Shown here: piece after piece, positions 1 to 6,826 of the stretch | Layout of the letters: each line of letters opens with the position of its first letter | How positions within the stretch are numbered: position 1 is the first letter of the stretch | Assembly (NCBI RefSeq): GCF_003417065.2 | Contig: NZ_QVLT01000034.1 | Span: 1 to 43,240 of the forward strand | Direction: 5' to 3' | Source of the DNA: Hymenobacter lapidiphilus | Lineage (GTDB): Bacteria > Bacteroidota > Bacteroidia > Cytophagales > Hymenobacteraceae | DNA: 43,240 nt | Made by a program: the position numbers and the translations under genes | The notes under the pieces: model-generated | The model's input: only the letters and a program-made list of their open reading frames with translations | Databases searched by the model: none | Told to the model about the DNA's origin: nothing

Positions 1-137
1 TCCTGACTACGTTGGATAGCGGCCCGTATTGCCGAAGTTGTGCGGGCGCTGCCGTGGAGTATTTGTCCCATAAGTGCGTGCGAAATTCCAGCCCGGAAAA
101 TACACCATCTCTCCCTGGGACTATACAATTAAGGTTG
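1..137. other. Window edge, no gene seen
   Basis: This is the stretch downstream of the MFS gene stop. I see no convincing coding frame: the short open frames on the plus strand run into the antisense of the transporter gene. No clear terminator hairpin is visible. Confidence 0.5.
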
Positions 138-1373
138 CTACTCGCCCGCTTCCCGCCCATAAAACCGGTTCACAACGTAGGCCAACGCCACCAGCCCCAG
201 GCCCACGGCGCACACGCCAGGCCACTGGTAATGGTCCCAGGCGATACCGCCGAGCAGCGAGCCGGCTGAGGCGCCGATGAAGCAAGCCGTCATGTACACG
301 GTGTTGAGGCGGCTGCGGGCTTCGGGGCGGAGGCTGAAAATGCGGGTCTGGTTGGAAATATGCGCCATCTGTTGGCCCACGTCGAGTACTATTACACCCG
401 CAATAAGGCCCAGCAGGTGGTAGCCGCCGAAGGTCATCAACACATAGCCACCCAGGAACAGCGCCAGCCCGACCCGCAACGCAAAGCCCGGCCCTTTGTG
501 GTCGGCTGATTTGCCGGCGAACGAGGCGGCAAACGCCCCGGTTGCCCCGATGAGGCCGAACAGTCCGGCTACGTCGGCGTGGTAACCGTAGGCGTCGCTT
601 TCCAGAAAGAATACCAGCGTGGTCCAGAAGGCGCTGAAGCCGCCGAACAGGCAGGCCCCGATGATGGAGGAGCGGCGCAGCACTGGCAGCTCGCGGGCCA
701 GCGTGCCCAGCGAGCGAAGCAGGCTGCCGTAGCTGCCCGCGTAGTAGGGCTGGTTGCTGGGCAGCATCCGGGCCAGTACGGCCACGAGCACCAGCATCAG
801 CCCAGCGCCCACCAAAAACATGGTGCGCCAGCCGAAGTGCAGCCCCACATAGCCGCTGATGGTGCGCGAGAGCAGAATGCCAATCAGCAGCCCGCTCATC
901 ACCTTGCCCACCACCCGGCCCCGCTGCTCATCGGAAGCCAGCGAGGCGGCCATGGGCACCAGCAGCTGCGGCACGGCCGAGAAGAAACCCAGCAGCAGCG
1001 AGGCCCCGACCAGCACCCCAAACGTGGGCGCGTAGGCCGCCACCGCCAGGCACACGGCCACCAGCATAACCAGGCTCATAATCAGGCGCTTTCGCTCCCA
1101 TTTGTCGCCTAGCGGCACCAGCAGCAGCAGGCCCAGCGTGTAGCCGACCTGCGTAATGGTGGCCACCCAGCTCACTTTGCTCTCGGTGAGGCCAAACGTG
1201 CGGCCGATTTCGGCCAGTAGGGGCTGGTTGTAGTAAAGGTTGGCTACCACCAGCCCGCACGTTATGGCCATCAGCCAGACCTGCGAGGAGGCCAGCGGGG
1301 CGGTAGCCGGGGCAGTGGAAGTTGGCCGGATGGGGGCCGGCTCGGGAACCTGGGCAGTTAGGGTATCAGGCAT
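138..1373 (-). CDS. MFS transporter, DHA1-like drug/metabolite exporter
   Basis: This 411-residue protein is a probable inner-membrane proton-coupled exporter of the major facilitator superfamily. After a Pro/Thr-rich cytoplasmic N-terminus of about 30 residues, the first helix carries NLYYNQPLLAEIG, typical of the DHA1-type exporters. The loop between helices 2 and 3 has the MFS motif A variant GDKWERKRLI. About 12 hydrophobic segments are visible, with a Gly/Ala-rich second half and QQMAHISNQTRIFSLRPEARSRLNT near the last helices split by charged loops. Length is normal for the family. The gene is monocistronic: the upstream gene at 1599 ends 225 bp away, and a separate promoter-like element and hairpin lie directly before this ATG. 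The substrate cannot be read from sequence. Confidence 0.9.
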   Translation of the reverse strand: MPDTLTAQVPEPAPIRPTSTAPATAPLASSQVWLMAITCGLVVANLYYNQPLLAEIGRTFGLTESKVSWVATITQVGYTLGLLLLVPLGDKWERKRLIMSLVMLVAVCLAVAAYAPTFGVLVGASLLLGFFSAVPQLLVPMAASLASDEQRGRVVGKVMSGLLIGILLSRTISGYVGLHFGWRTMFLVGAGLMLVLVAVLARMLPSNQPYYAGSYGSLLRSLGTLARELPVLRRSSIIGACLFGGFSAFWTTLVFFLESDAYGYHADVAGLFGLIGATGAFAASFAGKSADHKGPGFALRVGLALFLGGYVLMTFGGYHLLGLIAGVIVLDVGQQMAHISNQTRIFSLRPEARSRLNTVYMTACFIGASAGSLLGGIAWDHYQWPGVCAVGLGLVALAYVVNRFYGREAGE

Positions 1374-1385
1374 AAAACGAAAAGC

Positions 1386-1410
1386 GCCGCCCGGGAAAGT
1401 CCGGGACGGC
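1386..1410 (-). promoter_or_regulatory. Leader hairpin before the MFS gene
   Basis: On the minus strand, GCCG-t-CCCGG pairs with CCGGG-c-GGC around a short ACTTT loop. It is followed by GCTTTTCGTTTT and then the MFS ATG at 1373. It lies inside the expected transcript if the -7 element at 1427-1434 is used, so it could act as an attenuator or stabilising leader structure. It looks like an intrinsic terminator but sits only about 12 bp from the start codon. Confidence 0.45.
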
Positions 1411-1426
1411 GGAAGTAGATGGCGGG

Positions 1427-1434
1427 CAAAGGTA
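1427..1434 (-). promoter_or_regulatory. Bacteroidota-type -7 element for the MFS gene
   Basis: The minus strand reads TACCTTTG, a perfect match to the TAnnTTTG -7 consensus of Bacteroidota. A TTTC lies about 18 bp upstream as a weak -33 candidate. The distance to the ATG at 1373 leaves a leader of roughly 45 nt containing the hairpin at 1386-1410. Confidence 0.5.
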
Positions 1435-1544
1435 CGGTTTCTGCAACCAGCCGAAACCGGTAAAAGTTGCGGCGGCGGCTACAATGCCGCGAGTTAGGCC
1501 AGGCGGTTTTATAGAAACAGTAAAACCAGGCCGGCCGCCGCAGT

Positions 1545-1565
1545 TCCGTTAGCGGGCCTAACGGA
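1545..1565 (-). terminator. Possible terminator of the 1599-2300 gene
   Basis: TCCGTTAG and CTAACGGA form a perfect 8-bp stem around CGGGC, just downstream of the stop at 1599. There is no immediate T-run on the minus strand, so this may be a stabilising hairpin rather than an intrinsic terminator. Confidence 0.35.
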
Positions 1566-1598
1566 GCTACGGCAGCCGGCTGGTGAAACTCACACGGG

Positions 1599-2300
1599 CT
1601 AAGATTCAGGAATGTGGGGTACGTACTGCAACTCCTCATTGAAAAAGGTCAGGGTACGGTCGCCCGGAATGGTGGTTGCCCGTTCAGCCATCAGGGCCGC
1701 CAGTTCCCATTCTTCGGCATCAATGGAAGAATGGGCCGAGTTGATGACGGCCGGCTCGTTGGTTCCCCAGGAGAGGGGGCGGGGCTCGTAATCGATATAA
1801 ATGCCATCTGAGTCGGCTCCGAACAGCACCACGCAAGGCACTTGTTCGCCGAGCTGCTCGGGGTGCATGGAGAGGGCCGGGACGGTAATTTGATTGACGC
1901 CCCACACAATACCGCGGGGGTTGGGCCCGTCGCCGTTCTGCACTTCGGCCACCACGCTTAGTTGCAGCGCATTCAGGCCCGTGATAATACCCGGTACCAG
2001 CAAGCCGTTGCGGTAGGCGTCGCCGGTGAGCATTTTGCGAAAACTCCACCCCACTGATATCATGGTCAGGCCCACGACCACCCCGCCCATAGCCACGTTG
2101 GTGTAATCGAGCGAATATAGTAGCACGGCCAGCGCCAGGAGCGTTGCCGCCGCGCCCATACTCACCCAGAGGTACTTGCGGTAAGTGCGGTGGGGCACAT
2201 CCAACTGGCGCACCTTTTTCATATCGGGCCGGATATTAGCCGCCCGGCTGGCCATCGAGCCACCTAAAAATTCGCCGGGTTCACCAATTTGTCTTTCCAT
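1599..2300 (-). CDS. Unknown membrane-anchored protein (possibly DUF3239-like)
   Basis: This is a 233-residue protein of unknown function. I start it at MERQIGEPGEF (2300) rather than 20 codons upstream, because the upstream residues are Gln/Ser-rich and unlike a domain. Two close hydrophobic helices (roughly residues 48-68 and 70-88) follow a basic stretch, KKVRQLDVPHRTYRKY, and the remaining 140 residues form a soluble domain. That domain contains VPCVVLFGADSDG and YEPRPLSWGTNEP, which remind me of DUF3239, but this is from memory and uncertain. The acidic C-terminus ends in PHIPES. The gene stands alone between the MFS gene and the divergent aldehyde dehydrogenase. A membrane-tethered cytoplasmic domain is the simplest topology. 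Confidence 0.75.
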   Translation of the reverse strand: MERQIGEPGEFLGGSMASRAANIRPDMKKVRQLDVPHRTYRKYLWVSMGAAATLLALAVLLYSLDYTNVAMGGVVVGLTMISVGWSFRKMLTGDAYRNGLLVPGIITGLNALQLSVVAEVQNGDGPNPRGIVWGVNQITVPALSMHPEQLGEQVPCVVLFGADSDGIYIDYEPRPLSWGTNEPAVINSAHSSIDAEEWELAALMAERATTIPGDRTLTFFNEELQYVPHIPES

Positions 2301-2485
2301 AAACAGCAGTTGATAGGAGGTAGGGGATGAGAGATGAGATACTTGCTGATACTGCTGCAAGCAAAATCAGGTTCCCAGCCCGGGTTGCCGGCTGGCAGCG
2401 AAACTGGTAAAAAATGTGCTACCGGCGCCCACGCCGCTCATCCGGGAACCGCCGAAACATCTGCCGCCGCTCATAGATTTATTTT

Positions 2486-2504
2486 AGGTGAGTAAGCACT
2501 CACA
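2486..2504. promoter_or_regulatory. TetR-type operator-like palindrome upstream of the aldehyde dehydrogenase
   Basis: GTGAGT-AAGC-ACTCAC is a perfect 6+6 inverted repeat (core 2488-2503), extended to GGTGAGT on the left. It lies about 100 bp before the dehydrogenase ATG, in the gap between divergent genes. Palindromes built on TGAGT/ACTCA are typical of TetR-family operators. No tetR gene is in the window, so the regulator would act from elsewhere. Confidence 0.45.
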
Positions 2505-2603
2505 CGCTGGCGTATGTAGTTGAAAACAATGCGGCTACTGCGCTGCTTTTGCCTACCGGAATACCTATCTTAAACCCTTCTTCACCTCAAACCCCACTTG
2601 CCC

Positions 2604-4130
2604 ATGGAAACCCTCGAAAAGCCCAGCACCCTCATCGACCGCCCCAAGTTCAAGGACCACTACGATAACTTTATCGGCGGCAAGTGGGTAGCGCCGGTGA
2701 AAGGCCAGTACTTCGACAACATCTCGCCCATTGACGGCAAGGTGTTCACCAAAGTAGCCCGCAGTACCAAGGAAGACATCAACCTGGCCCTCGATGCGGC
2801 CCACGAGGCGTTCAAGACCTGGGGCAAAACCTCGGCCACCGAGCGCAGCAACATCCTCAACAAAGTAGCCAACATCATTGAGGAAAATCTGCACCATTTG
2901 GCGGCCGTCGAGTGCGTGGAAAATGGCAAGCCCATCCGCGAAACCACGCTGGCCGACCTGCCGCTGGTAGTCGACCACTTTCGCTACTTCGCCAGTGTCA
3001 TTCGGGCCGAAGAAGGATCGGCTACAGAGCTGAACAGCAGCACGTTGTCGCTTGTTATTGAGGAGCCGCTGGGCGTGGTGGCCCAGATTATTCCCTGGAA
3101 CTTCCCGCTGCTGATGGCTACCTGGAAACTGGCCCCGGCCCTGGCCGCCGGCTGTTGCGTGGTGATGAAGCCCGCCGAGCAGACGCCTTCCAGCATCATG
3201 GTGCTCATGGAACTGCTCCAGGACGTGCTGCCGCCGGGCGTACTGAACGTGGTAAACGGCTTCGGGCTGGAAGCGGGCAAGCCGCTGGCCTCCTCGCCGC
3301 GCATCAATAAGGTGTCGTTTACCGGCGAAACCACCACCGGCCGCCTAATCATGCAGTACGCCGCCGAAAACCTGATTCCCGTTACGATGGAACTGGGTGG
3401 CAAGTCGCCGAACGTGTTCTTCAAGAGCGTGATGGATGCCGACGACGACTTCCTCGACAAGGCCATCGAGGGCGCGGTAATGTTCGCGCTCAACCAGGGC
3501 GAAATCTGCACCTGCCCTTCGCGAATTCTAGTGCAGGAAGACATCTACGACGAGTTTATGGCCCGGGTAGTCGAGCGCGTGAAAGCCATCAAGCTGGGCA
3601 ACCCGCTCGATATGGAAACTATGATGGGCGCGCAGGCCAGCAACGACCAGTTCGAGAAAATTCTGAGCTACCTCGAAATCGGCAAGGACGAAGGGGCCGA
3701 GGTGCTGACCGGCGGCGAGGCCTTCACCCAGGAAGACGGGGCGCTGGCCGAGGGCTACTACATCAAGCCCACCGTGTTCCGGGGCCACAACAAAATGCGC
3801 ATCTTCCAGGAGGAAATCTTCGGCCCGGTGGTGGCCGTGACGACGTTCAAGGACATGGACGAGGCCATCGAAATTGCCAACGACACGCTCTACGGCCTCG
3901 GGGCCGGCGTCTGGACCCGCGACGCGCATGAGCTCTACCAAGTGCCCCGCGCCATCCAGGCCGGCCGCGTGTGGGTGAACTGCTACCACGACTATCCGGC
4001 CGGTGCGCCTTTCGGTGGCTACAAAAACTCGGGTTTCGGCCGCGAGAACCACAAAATGATGCTCGGCCACTACCGCCAGACCAAGAACATGCTCATCAGC
4101 TACAGCCAGCAGAAGCTGGGCTTCTTCTAA
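2604..4130 (+). CDS. NAD(P)-dependent aldehyde dehydrogenase, acetaldehyde dehydrogenase (ExaC/AcoD) type
   Basis: This 508-residue soluble enzyme should oxidise an aldehyde, probably a short-chain one such as acetaldehyde, to the acid with NAD(P)+. The ATG at 2604 is preferred to a TTG two codons upstream. Family landmarks are the nucleotide-binding stretch IIPWNFPLLMATWKLAPAL, the VSFTGETTTGR loop, the general base Glu263 in VTMELGGKSPN, and the catalytic cysteine in NQGEICTCPSR at residue 302. A second Cys follows at 304. The C-terminus carries PFGGYKNSGFGRENH. Length matches the class of about 505 residues. A DUF779 gene 0.55 kb downstream on the same strand supports the ExaC/AcoD-like assignment, because these two families are often neighbours. 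A palindrome about 100 bp upstream suggests TetR-type control. Confidence 0.95.
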   Translation: METLEKPSTLIDRPKFKDHYDNFIGGKWVAPVKGQYFDNISPIDGKVFTKVARSTKEDINLALDAAHEAFKTWGKTSATERSNILNKVANIIEENLHHLAAVECVENGKPIRETTLADLPLVVDHFRYFASVIRAEEGSATELNSSTLSLVIEEPLGVVAQIIPWNFPLLMATWKLAPALAAGCCVVMKPAEQTPSSIMVLMELLQDVLPPGVLNVVNGFGLEAGKPLASSPRINKVSFTGETTTGRLIMQYAAENLIPVTMELGGKSPNVFFKSVMDADDDFLDKAIEGAVMFALNQGEICTCPSRILVQEDIYDEFMARVVERVKAIKLGNPLDMETMMGAQASNDQFEKILSYLEIGKDEGAEVLTGGEAFTQEDGALAEGYYIKPTVFRGHNKMRIFQEEIFGPVVAVTTFKDMDEAIEIANDTLYGLGAGVWTRDAHELYQVPRAIQAGRVWVNCYHDYPAGAPFGGYKNSGFGRENHKMMLGHYRQTKNMLISYSQQKLGFF

Positions 4131-4141
4131 GCCGTAAAGCA

Positions 4142-4202
4142 CCCGGAAACTATGGTGAGTCGATGTTCTGCCGTTGGGTGGGGTATCGGCTCACCATTCG
4201 GG
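4142..4202 (+). terminator. Long hairpin after the aldehyde dehydrogenase
   Basis: Arms 4152-4164 and 4185-4197 pair over 13 bp with one mismatch (ATGGTGAG-t-CGAT with ATCG-g-CTCACCAT). Short outer CCCG/CGGG arms extend to 4142-4202. No strong T-run follows, so it may terminate inefficiently or protect the upstream mRNA 3' end while letting some transcripts reach the DUF779 gene. Confidence 0.5.
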
Positions 4203-4269
4203 TTTATGGCGCAACCAAGTACGTGCGGCGTACGTCTCCCTGGTAGCTGCTAATCAATTTGTTACTGTT

Positions 4270-4650
4270 ATGCGCTTTCTCACTTCTTCTCTGCTGACTG
4301 CTTGCCTAGTAGGCGGCGCGGCGGTAGCCCAGGCCCAGCAGTTTCCGGTGCCAGGAGCCAAAAATTCCGACTGGGTATTGCAGAAAATCGAATCCCCCGC
4401 AGGTATACCTAGTATGCAAGTATGGTCGGTACCCGACCGGAATGCCTCTACTGAAGATGCTGTGCGCGGCGGAGTGTACGACGGAGAAACCGGAGGGCTA
4501 GTGAGCTTTTACGACCCCCGCACCGCAATTGCCTACGACCTGCGACACGGTATCCTGCACGACCGAACCACCAACCAATACTACCGTTTCCAGCGACGCG
4601 GCGCGCAACCTCAGCCCTTGCCTCCGTTGCCTCCCACCAAATTCCTCTGA
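4270..4650 (+). CDS. Small secreted protein of unknown function
   Basis: This 126-residue protein has a clear Sec signal peptide: MRFLTSSLLTACLVGG, then AVAQAQQF with likely cleavage after AQA near residue 23. The ATG at 4270 is chosen because it starts exactly at the signal peptide; a longer frame upstream adds residues unlike a leader. The mature part is rich in Tyr, Asp and Gly (VRGGVYDGETGGLVSFYDP) and ends in a proline-rich tail, PQPLPPLPPTKF. I do not recognise the family. It lies between the aldehyde dehydrogenase and the DUF779 gene in the same orientation, 35 bp from the latter. Co-transcription is therefore likely, but a functional link to aldehyde metabolism is unproven. Confidence 0.75.
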   Translation: MRFLTSSLLTACLVGGAAVAQAQQFPVPGAKNSDWVLQKIESPAGIPSMQVWSVPDRNASTEDAVRGGVYDGETGGLVSFYDPRTAIAYDLRHGILHDRTTNQYYRFQRRGAQPQPLPPLPPTKFL

Positions 4651-4685
4651 TACTGCCCGGCTCCGGCCGGCTCATTCCACTTGCC

Positions 4686-5102
4686 ATGCCCGAAACTGCC
4701 CTAACTCCCCGCGTCCTCGTAACGCCTGCCGCCGAAGCCACCATCGATTTGCTGCGCGACGAGCACGGCCCGCTGATGTTTCACCAGAGCGGCGGCTGCT
4801 GCGACGGCTCATCGCCGATGTGCTTTACCAAGGGCGAGTTTCGGGTGGGCAGCAACGATGTATGGCTGGGCCAGATTTACGACTGCGACTTTTTTATGAG
4901 TGCCGCGCAGTTCGAGTACTGGCAGCACACCCAGCTTACCGTAGATGTGGTGAAGGGCCGCGGGGCTAGCTTCTCGCTCGAAATCCCGCTCGGCGTCCGG
5001 TTCCTCATCCGCTCCCGCATCTTCACTGCGGCAGAAGCGCAGCACATGGCTCCGGTATACGACGGCGAAGAATACCTGACGCGCCCGGAGTTGGCGCAAT
5101 AG
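4686..5102 (+). CDS. DUF779 protein linked to aldehyde dehydrogenase
   Basis: This 138-residue soluble protein matches the DUF779 family, whose genes often sit beside NAD-dependent aldehyde dehydrogenase genes in Proteobacteria and Actinobacteria. The hallmark stretch is MFHQSGGCCDGSSPMC, with adjacent cysteines and a third nearby that could bind a metal or serve as a redox site. It is followed by VWLGQIYDCDFFMSAAQFE and a C-terminal FSLEIPLGVRFLIRSRIF. Biochemical function is not established to my knowledge; an accessory or maturation role for the dehydrogenase is the usual inference from context. The gene is 35 bp downstream of the small secreted protein and ends at a strong bidirectional terminator shared with the convergent lipoprotein gene. 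Confidence 0.88.
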   Translation: MPETALTPRVLVTPAAEATIDLLRDEHGPLMFHQSGGCCDGSSPMCFTKGEFRVGSNDVWLGQIYDCDFFMSAAQFEYWQHTQLTVDVVKGRGASFSLEIPLGVRFLIRSRIFTAAEAQHMAPVYDGEEYLTRPELAQ

Positions 5103-5129
5103 CGCGCCAACTCAGCCGCCGGAAACGCG

Positions 5130-5163
5130 AAACGCCCCGTCAGCAGTTGCTGGCGGGGCGTTT
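5130..5163. terminator. Bidirectional terminator between DUF779 and DUF4440 genes
   Basis: AAACGCCCCG (5130-5139) pairs perfectly with CGGGGCGTTT (5154-5163). Inside it CAGCA pairs with TGCTG around a two-base loop. T or A runs on both sides make it usable in both directions for the two convergent genes. Confidence 0.8.
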
Positions 5164-5184
5164 CGGTGCTGTGGAAATCGAAGC

Positions 5185-5649
5185 TTACTTCGCCTTTACG
5201 GGTAGGCCTTCGAGCTGCACGTAGCTGAGCTTCCAGGCATTCTTGGCGTTCTTTTTCCAAACCAGGATGAAGTTGCCTTCGCCTTCGCCGCGGGGCTGGT
5301 CGGCCATTTCTGGCAGTACTTCGGTCGAGAACGTGCCGGCCTCGTAAGCCATGGCCGGGCCGCTGCCCGAGGTGGTGGTGTACAGTTTCAGGTCGGCAAT
5401 GGTGCCCATGGTGGCGCGTACCCATTTGTCCGACACCTCCGACTTGCCGCTGAAGCGCGTGGCGCCCTGGGCGTACTGCACGTCGTCGGCCAGCAGCGAA
5501 TCGAGCTGCACGGTGTTTTTGGCGTTCCAGGCTCCAATAAACTGTTGGTTGAGGCTTTGCACGTTCACGTCGGCGGCGGCATCGGTTTTGGTGTCGGAGC
5601 AGCCGGCAAGCAGGGCACCTCCCAGCAGGAGGCCAAAAATGCGTTTCAT
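5185..5649 (-). CDS. DUF4440/SnoaL-like lipoprotein
   Basis: This 154-residue lipoprotein has a signal peptide ending in the lipobox LLAGCS, with the lipidated Cys near residue 17. The rest fits the NTF2-like cone fold of DUF4440: LNQQFIGAWNAKNTVQLDSLLADDVQY at the start, split by short turns, a central WVRATMGTIADLKLY, and the C-terminal strands GNFILVWKKNAKNAWKLSY. Members of this superfamily bind or convert small hydrophobic molecules, but many have no known activity, and no catalytic residues can be assigned here. The gene appears to be monocistronic and faces the DUF779 gene across a strong terminator. Confidence 0.85.
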   Translation of the reverse strand: MKRIFGLLLGGALLAGCSDTKTDAAADVNVQSLNQQFIGAWNAKNTVQLDSLLADDVQYAQGATRFSGKSEVSDKWVRATMGTIADLKLYTTTSGSGPAMAYEAGTFSTEVLPEMADQPRGEGEGNFILVWKKNAKNAWKLSYVQLEGLPVKAK

Positions 5650-5707
5650 GGGAACAGGATTAGGTAGAAAAATCAGAAGTGAAGCAGGCAGGGGTCCCTA
5701 AGGCGCG

Positions 5708-5736
5708 AAAAGCCCAGGTCCGCAGACCTGGGCTTT
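5708..5736 (-). terminator. Terminator of the glycine-zipper protein gene
   Basis: A perfect 12-bp stem, AAGCCCAGGTC with its complement (arms 5709-5720 and 5725-5736) and a 4-base CGCA loop, lies just past the stop at 5759. The minus strand continues AAAGCCC...TTTTCGCGCC, giving a short T-run. Confidence 0.75.
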
Positions 5737-5758
5737 GAAACTACGCAAACGGGCCGGA

Positions 5759-6277
5759 CTACCAGCTCTTGCGACGAACTTCGGAGGTAGGGTAAGCGGC
5801 CTCGCGCTTGCCGTATGCCTCGTTGGGCAGGTAGCCCGAGCTCATGGCGTAGGCAGCGGGGGCAGCACCGGGAGCGGCGAAGCTACTCATCATGGCCGGA
5901 GCAGCGGCCGGAGCGGCAGCCATGGTGGCGGCATTGGCCCGAGCGGCCGAGGCCTTACCCTGGGCAATACCCGAGCGGTAGGAAGCCTGACGGTTAGCCT
6001 CGGCCCGACGGGCAGCGGCTACGCGGGCGGCCTCGGCGCGGCGCTTGTTGTCGGCCGTGCGGCCGATGCTGTAACCCAAGCCGGCACCGGCGGCACCACC
6101 AACTACGCCACCTACGGCGCGGTTTTTCTTGTTGATGAGCACACCGGCAGCAGCGCCGCCCAGGCCACCAATTACAGCACCCTTGGCGCTGGAGCTAACC
6201 TTACGATCCTGAGCGAAGCCATTGAAGACCGTCGTGAGGAACAGGACAAATGCGAGAAACAGACTTACCTTTTTCAT
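5759..6277 (-). CDS. Secreted glycine-zipper protein with Ala-rich tail
   Basis: This 172-residue exported protein starts at MKKVSLFLAF (6277), where the signal peptide begins; the 22 codons upstream do not look like a leader. The signal ends near FNGFAQ. The first mature third is a glycine-zipper region, GAVIGGLGGAAAGVLIN followed by GGVVGGAAGAGLGYSIG, of the type that forms paired helices in outer-membrane or cell-envelope proteins. A basic Ala/Arg-rich stretch (RRAEAARVAAARRAEANRQ) follows, then a low-complexity Ala/Met/Pro segment and a short Tyr-containing tail. It is probably an envelope-associated structural protein. The family is defined by composition, so the precise role is open. 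Confidence 0.8.
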   Translation of the reverse strand: MKKVSLFLAFVLFLTTVFNGFAQDRKVSSSAKGAVIGGLGGAAAGVLINKKNRAVGGVVGGAAGAGLGYSIGRTADNKRRAEAARVAAARRAEANRQASYRSGIAQGKASAARANAATMAAAPAAAPAMMSSFAAPGAAPAAYAMSSGYLPNEAYGKREAAYPTSEVRRKSW

Positions 6278-6473
6278 GGCCAATAGTTTTAAAGTGGAGG
6301 GACGCTGATGGCCCGTGTTCAGGAGGTGTTTTACAAGCACCATGCCAATACGCTCATCCTGTGGGTGAGGTTAAACTCCGGCAGGTTGATTTTTGCTGGA
6401 TACGCGGCAGCTTCTCAAGCGGATAAAAGCCTGTCCGACAGCCAGCGCGGCACAATTTCGCGTATTTTATCTT

Positions 6474-6752
6474 ATGAAAGCAATATTTCTACTGCGAGTT
6501 GAGAAAAGCCGGGTGCTCACGGGCCTGGGCGTACTGCTGTTACCCGCCGCGCCGCCCGAAATCCTGGCTGCCCTGGACCTGCACACCAACCTGCCTGTTC
6601 AGTTGGTTTACCCTGATAAACAGGAGTTTTCCGCTACGGCCAGCGTCGAAGAAGTGGCCCGCGCCGGTGAGCCCGCCGTTCGGGCGCTGCTGCTCACGCA
6701 GCAAGGCGCTACGGCCGTGCCTGCCGGAACAGAGGTGTGGGCTAGTGAGTAG
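6474..6752 (+). CDS. Short hypothetical protein
   Basis: This 92-residue frame starts at MKAIFLLRVEKSRVL (6474). It has normal codon use for the region and ends just before a strong hairpin at 6771-6797, which supports it being a real gene. It contains a hydrophobic patch, TGLGVLLLPAAPP, but no signal peptide, and its second half reads SVEEVARAGEPAVRALLLT, probably a helix. I do not recognise the family. It faces the RND pump gene convergently. A longer upstream in-frame start at 6393 is possible but adds an Ala/Lys-rich stretch with no other support. Confidence 0.55.
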   Translation: MKAIFLLRVEKSRVLTGLGVLLLPAAPPEILAALDLHTNLPVQLVYPDKQEFSATASVEEVARAGEPAVRALLLTQQGATAVPAGTEVWASE

Positions 6753-6770
6753 TTGGAGGACTAAAAGCCC

Positions 6771-6797
6771 GTCATTCAGAGCAAAGCTCTGAATGAC
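6771..6797. terminator. Bidirectional terminator between hypothetical gene and RND pump gene
   Basis: GTCATTCAGAGC and GCTCTGAATGAC form a perfect 12-bp stem with an AAA loop, followed on the plus strand by GTTGCTTTTT. The stem resembles the end module (GTCATGCTGAGC) of the larger hairpin elements elsewhere in the window and may be a minimal relative. Confidence 0.75.
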
Positions 6798-6826
6798 GTT
6801 GCTTTTTCAGCTCATCACCCACCTCG

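Noticed and set aside
12..280. Two short plus-strand frames at the window start
   Set aside because: They run into the antisense of the MFS gene and have low-complexity Pro/Arg/His composition.
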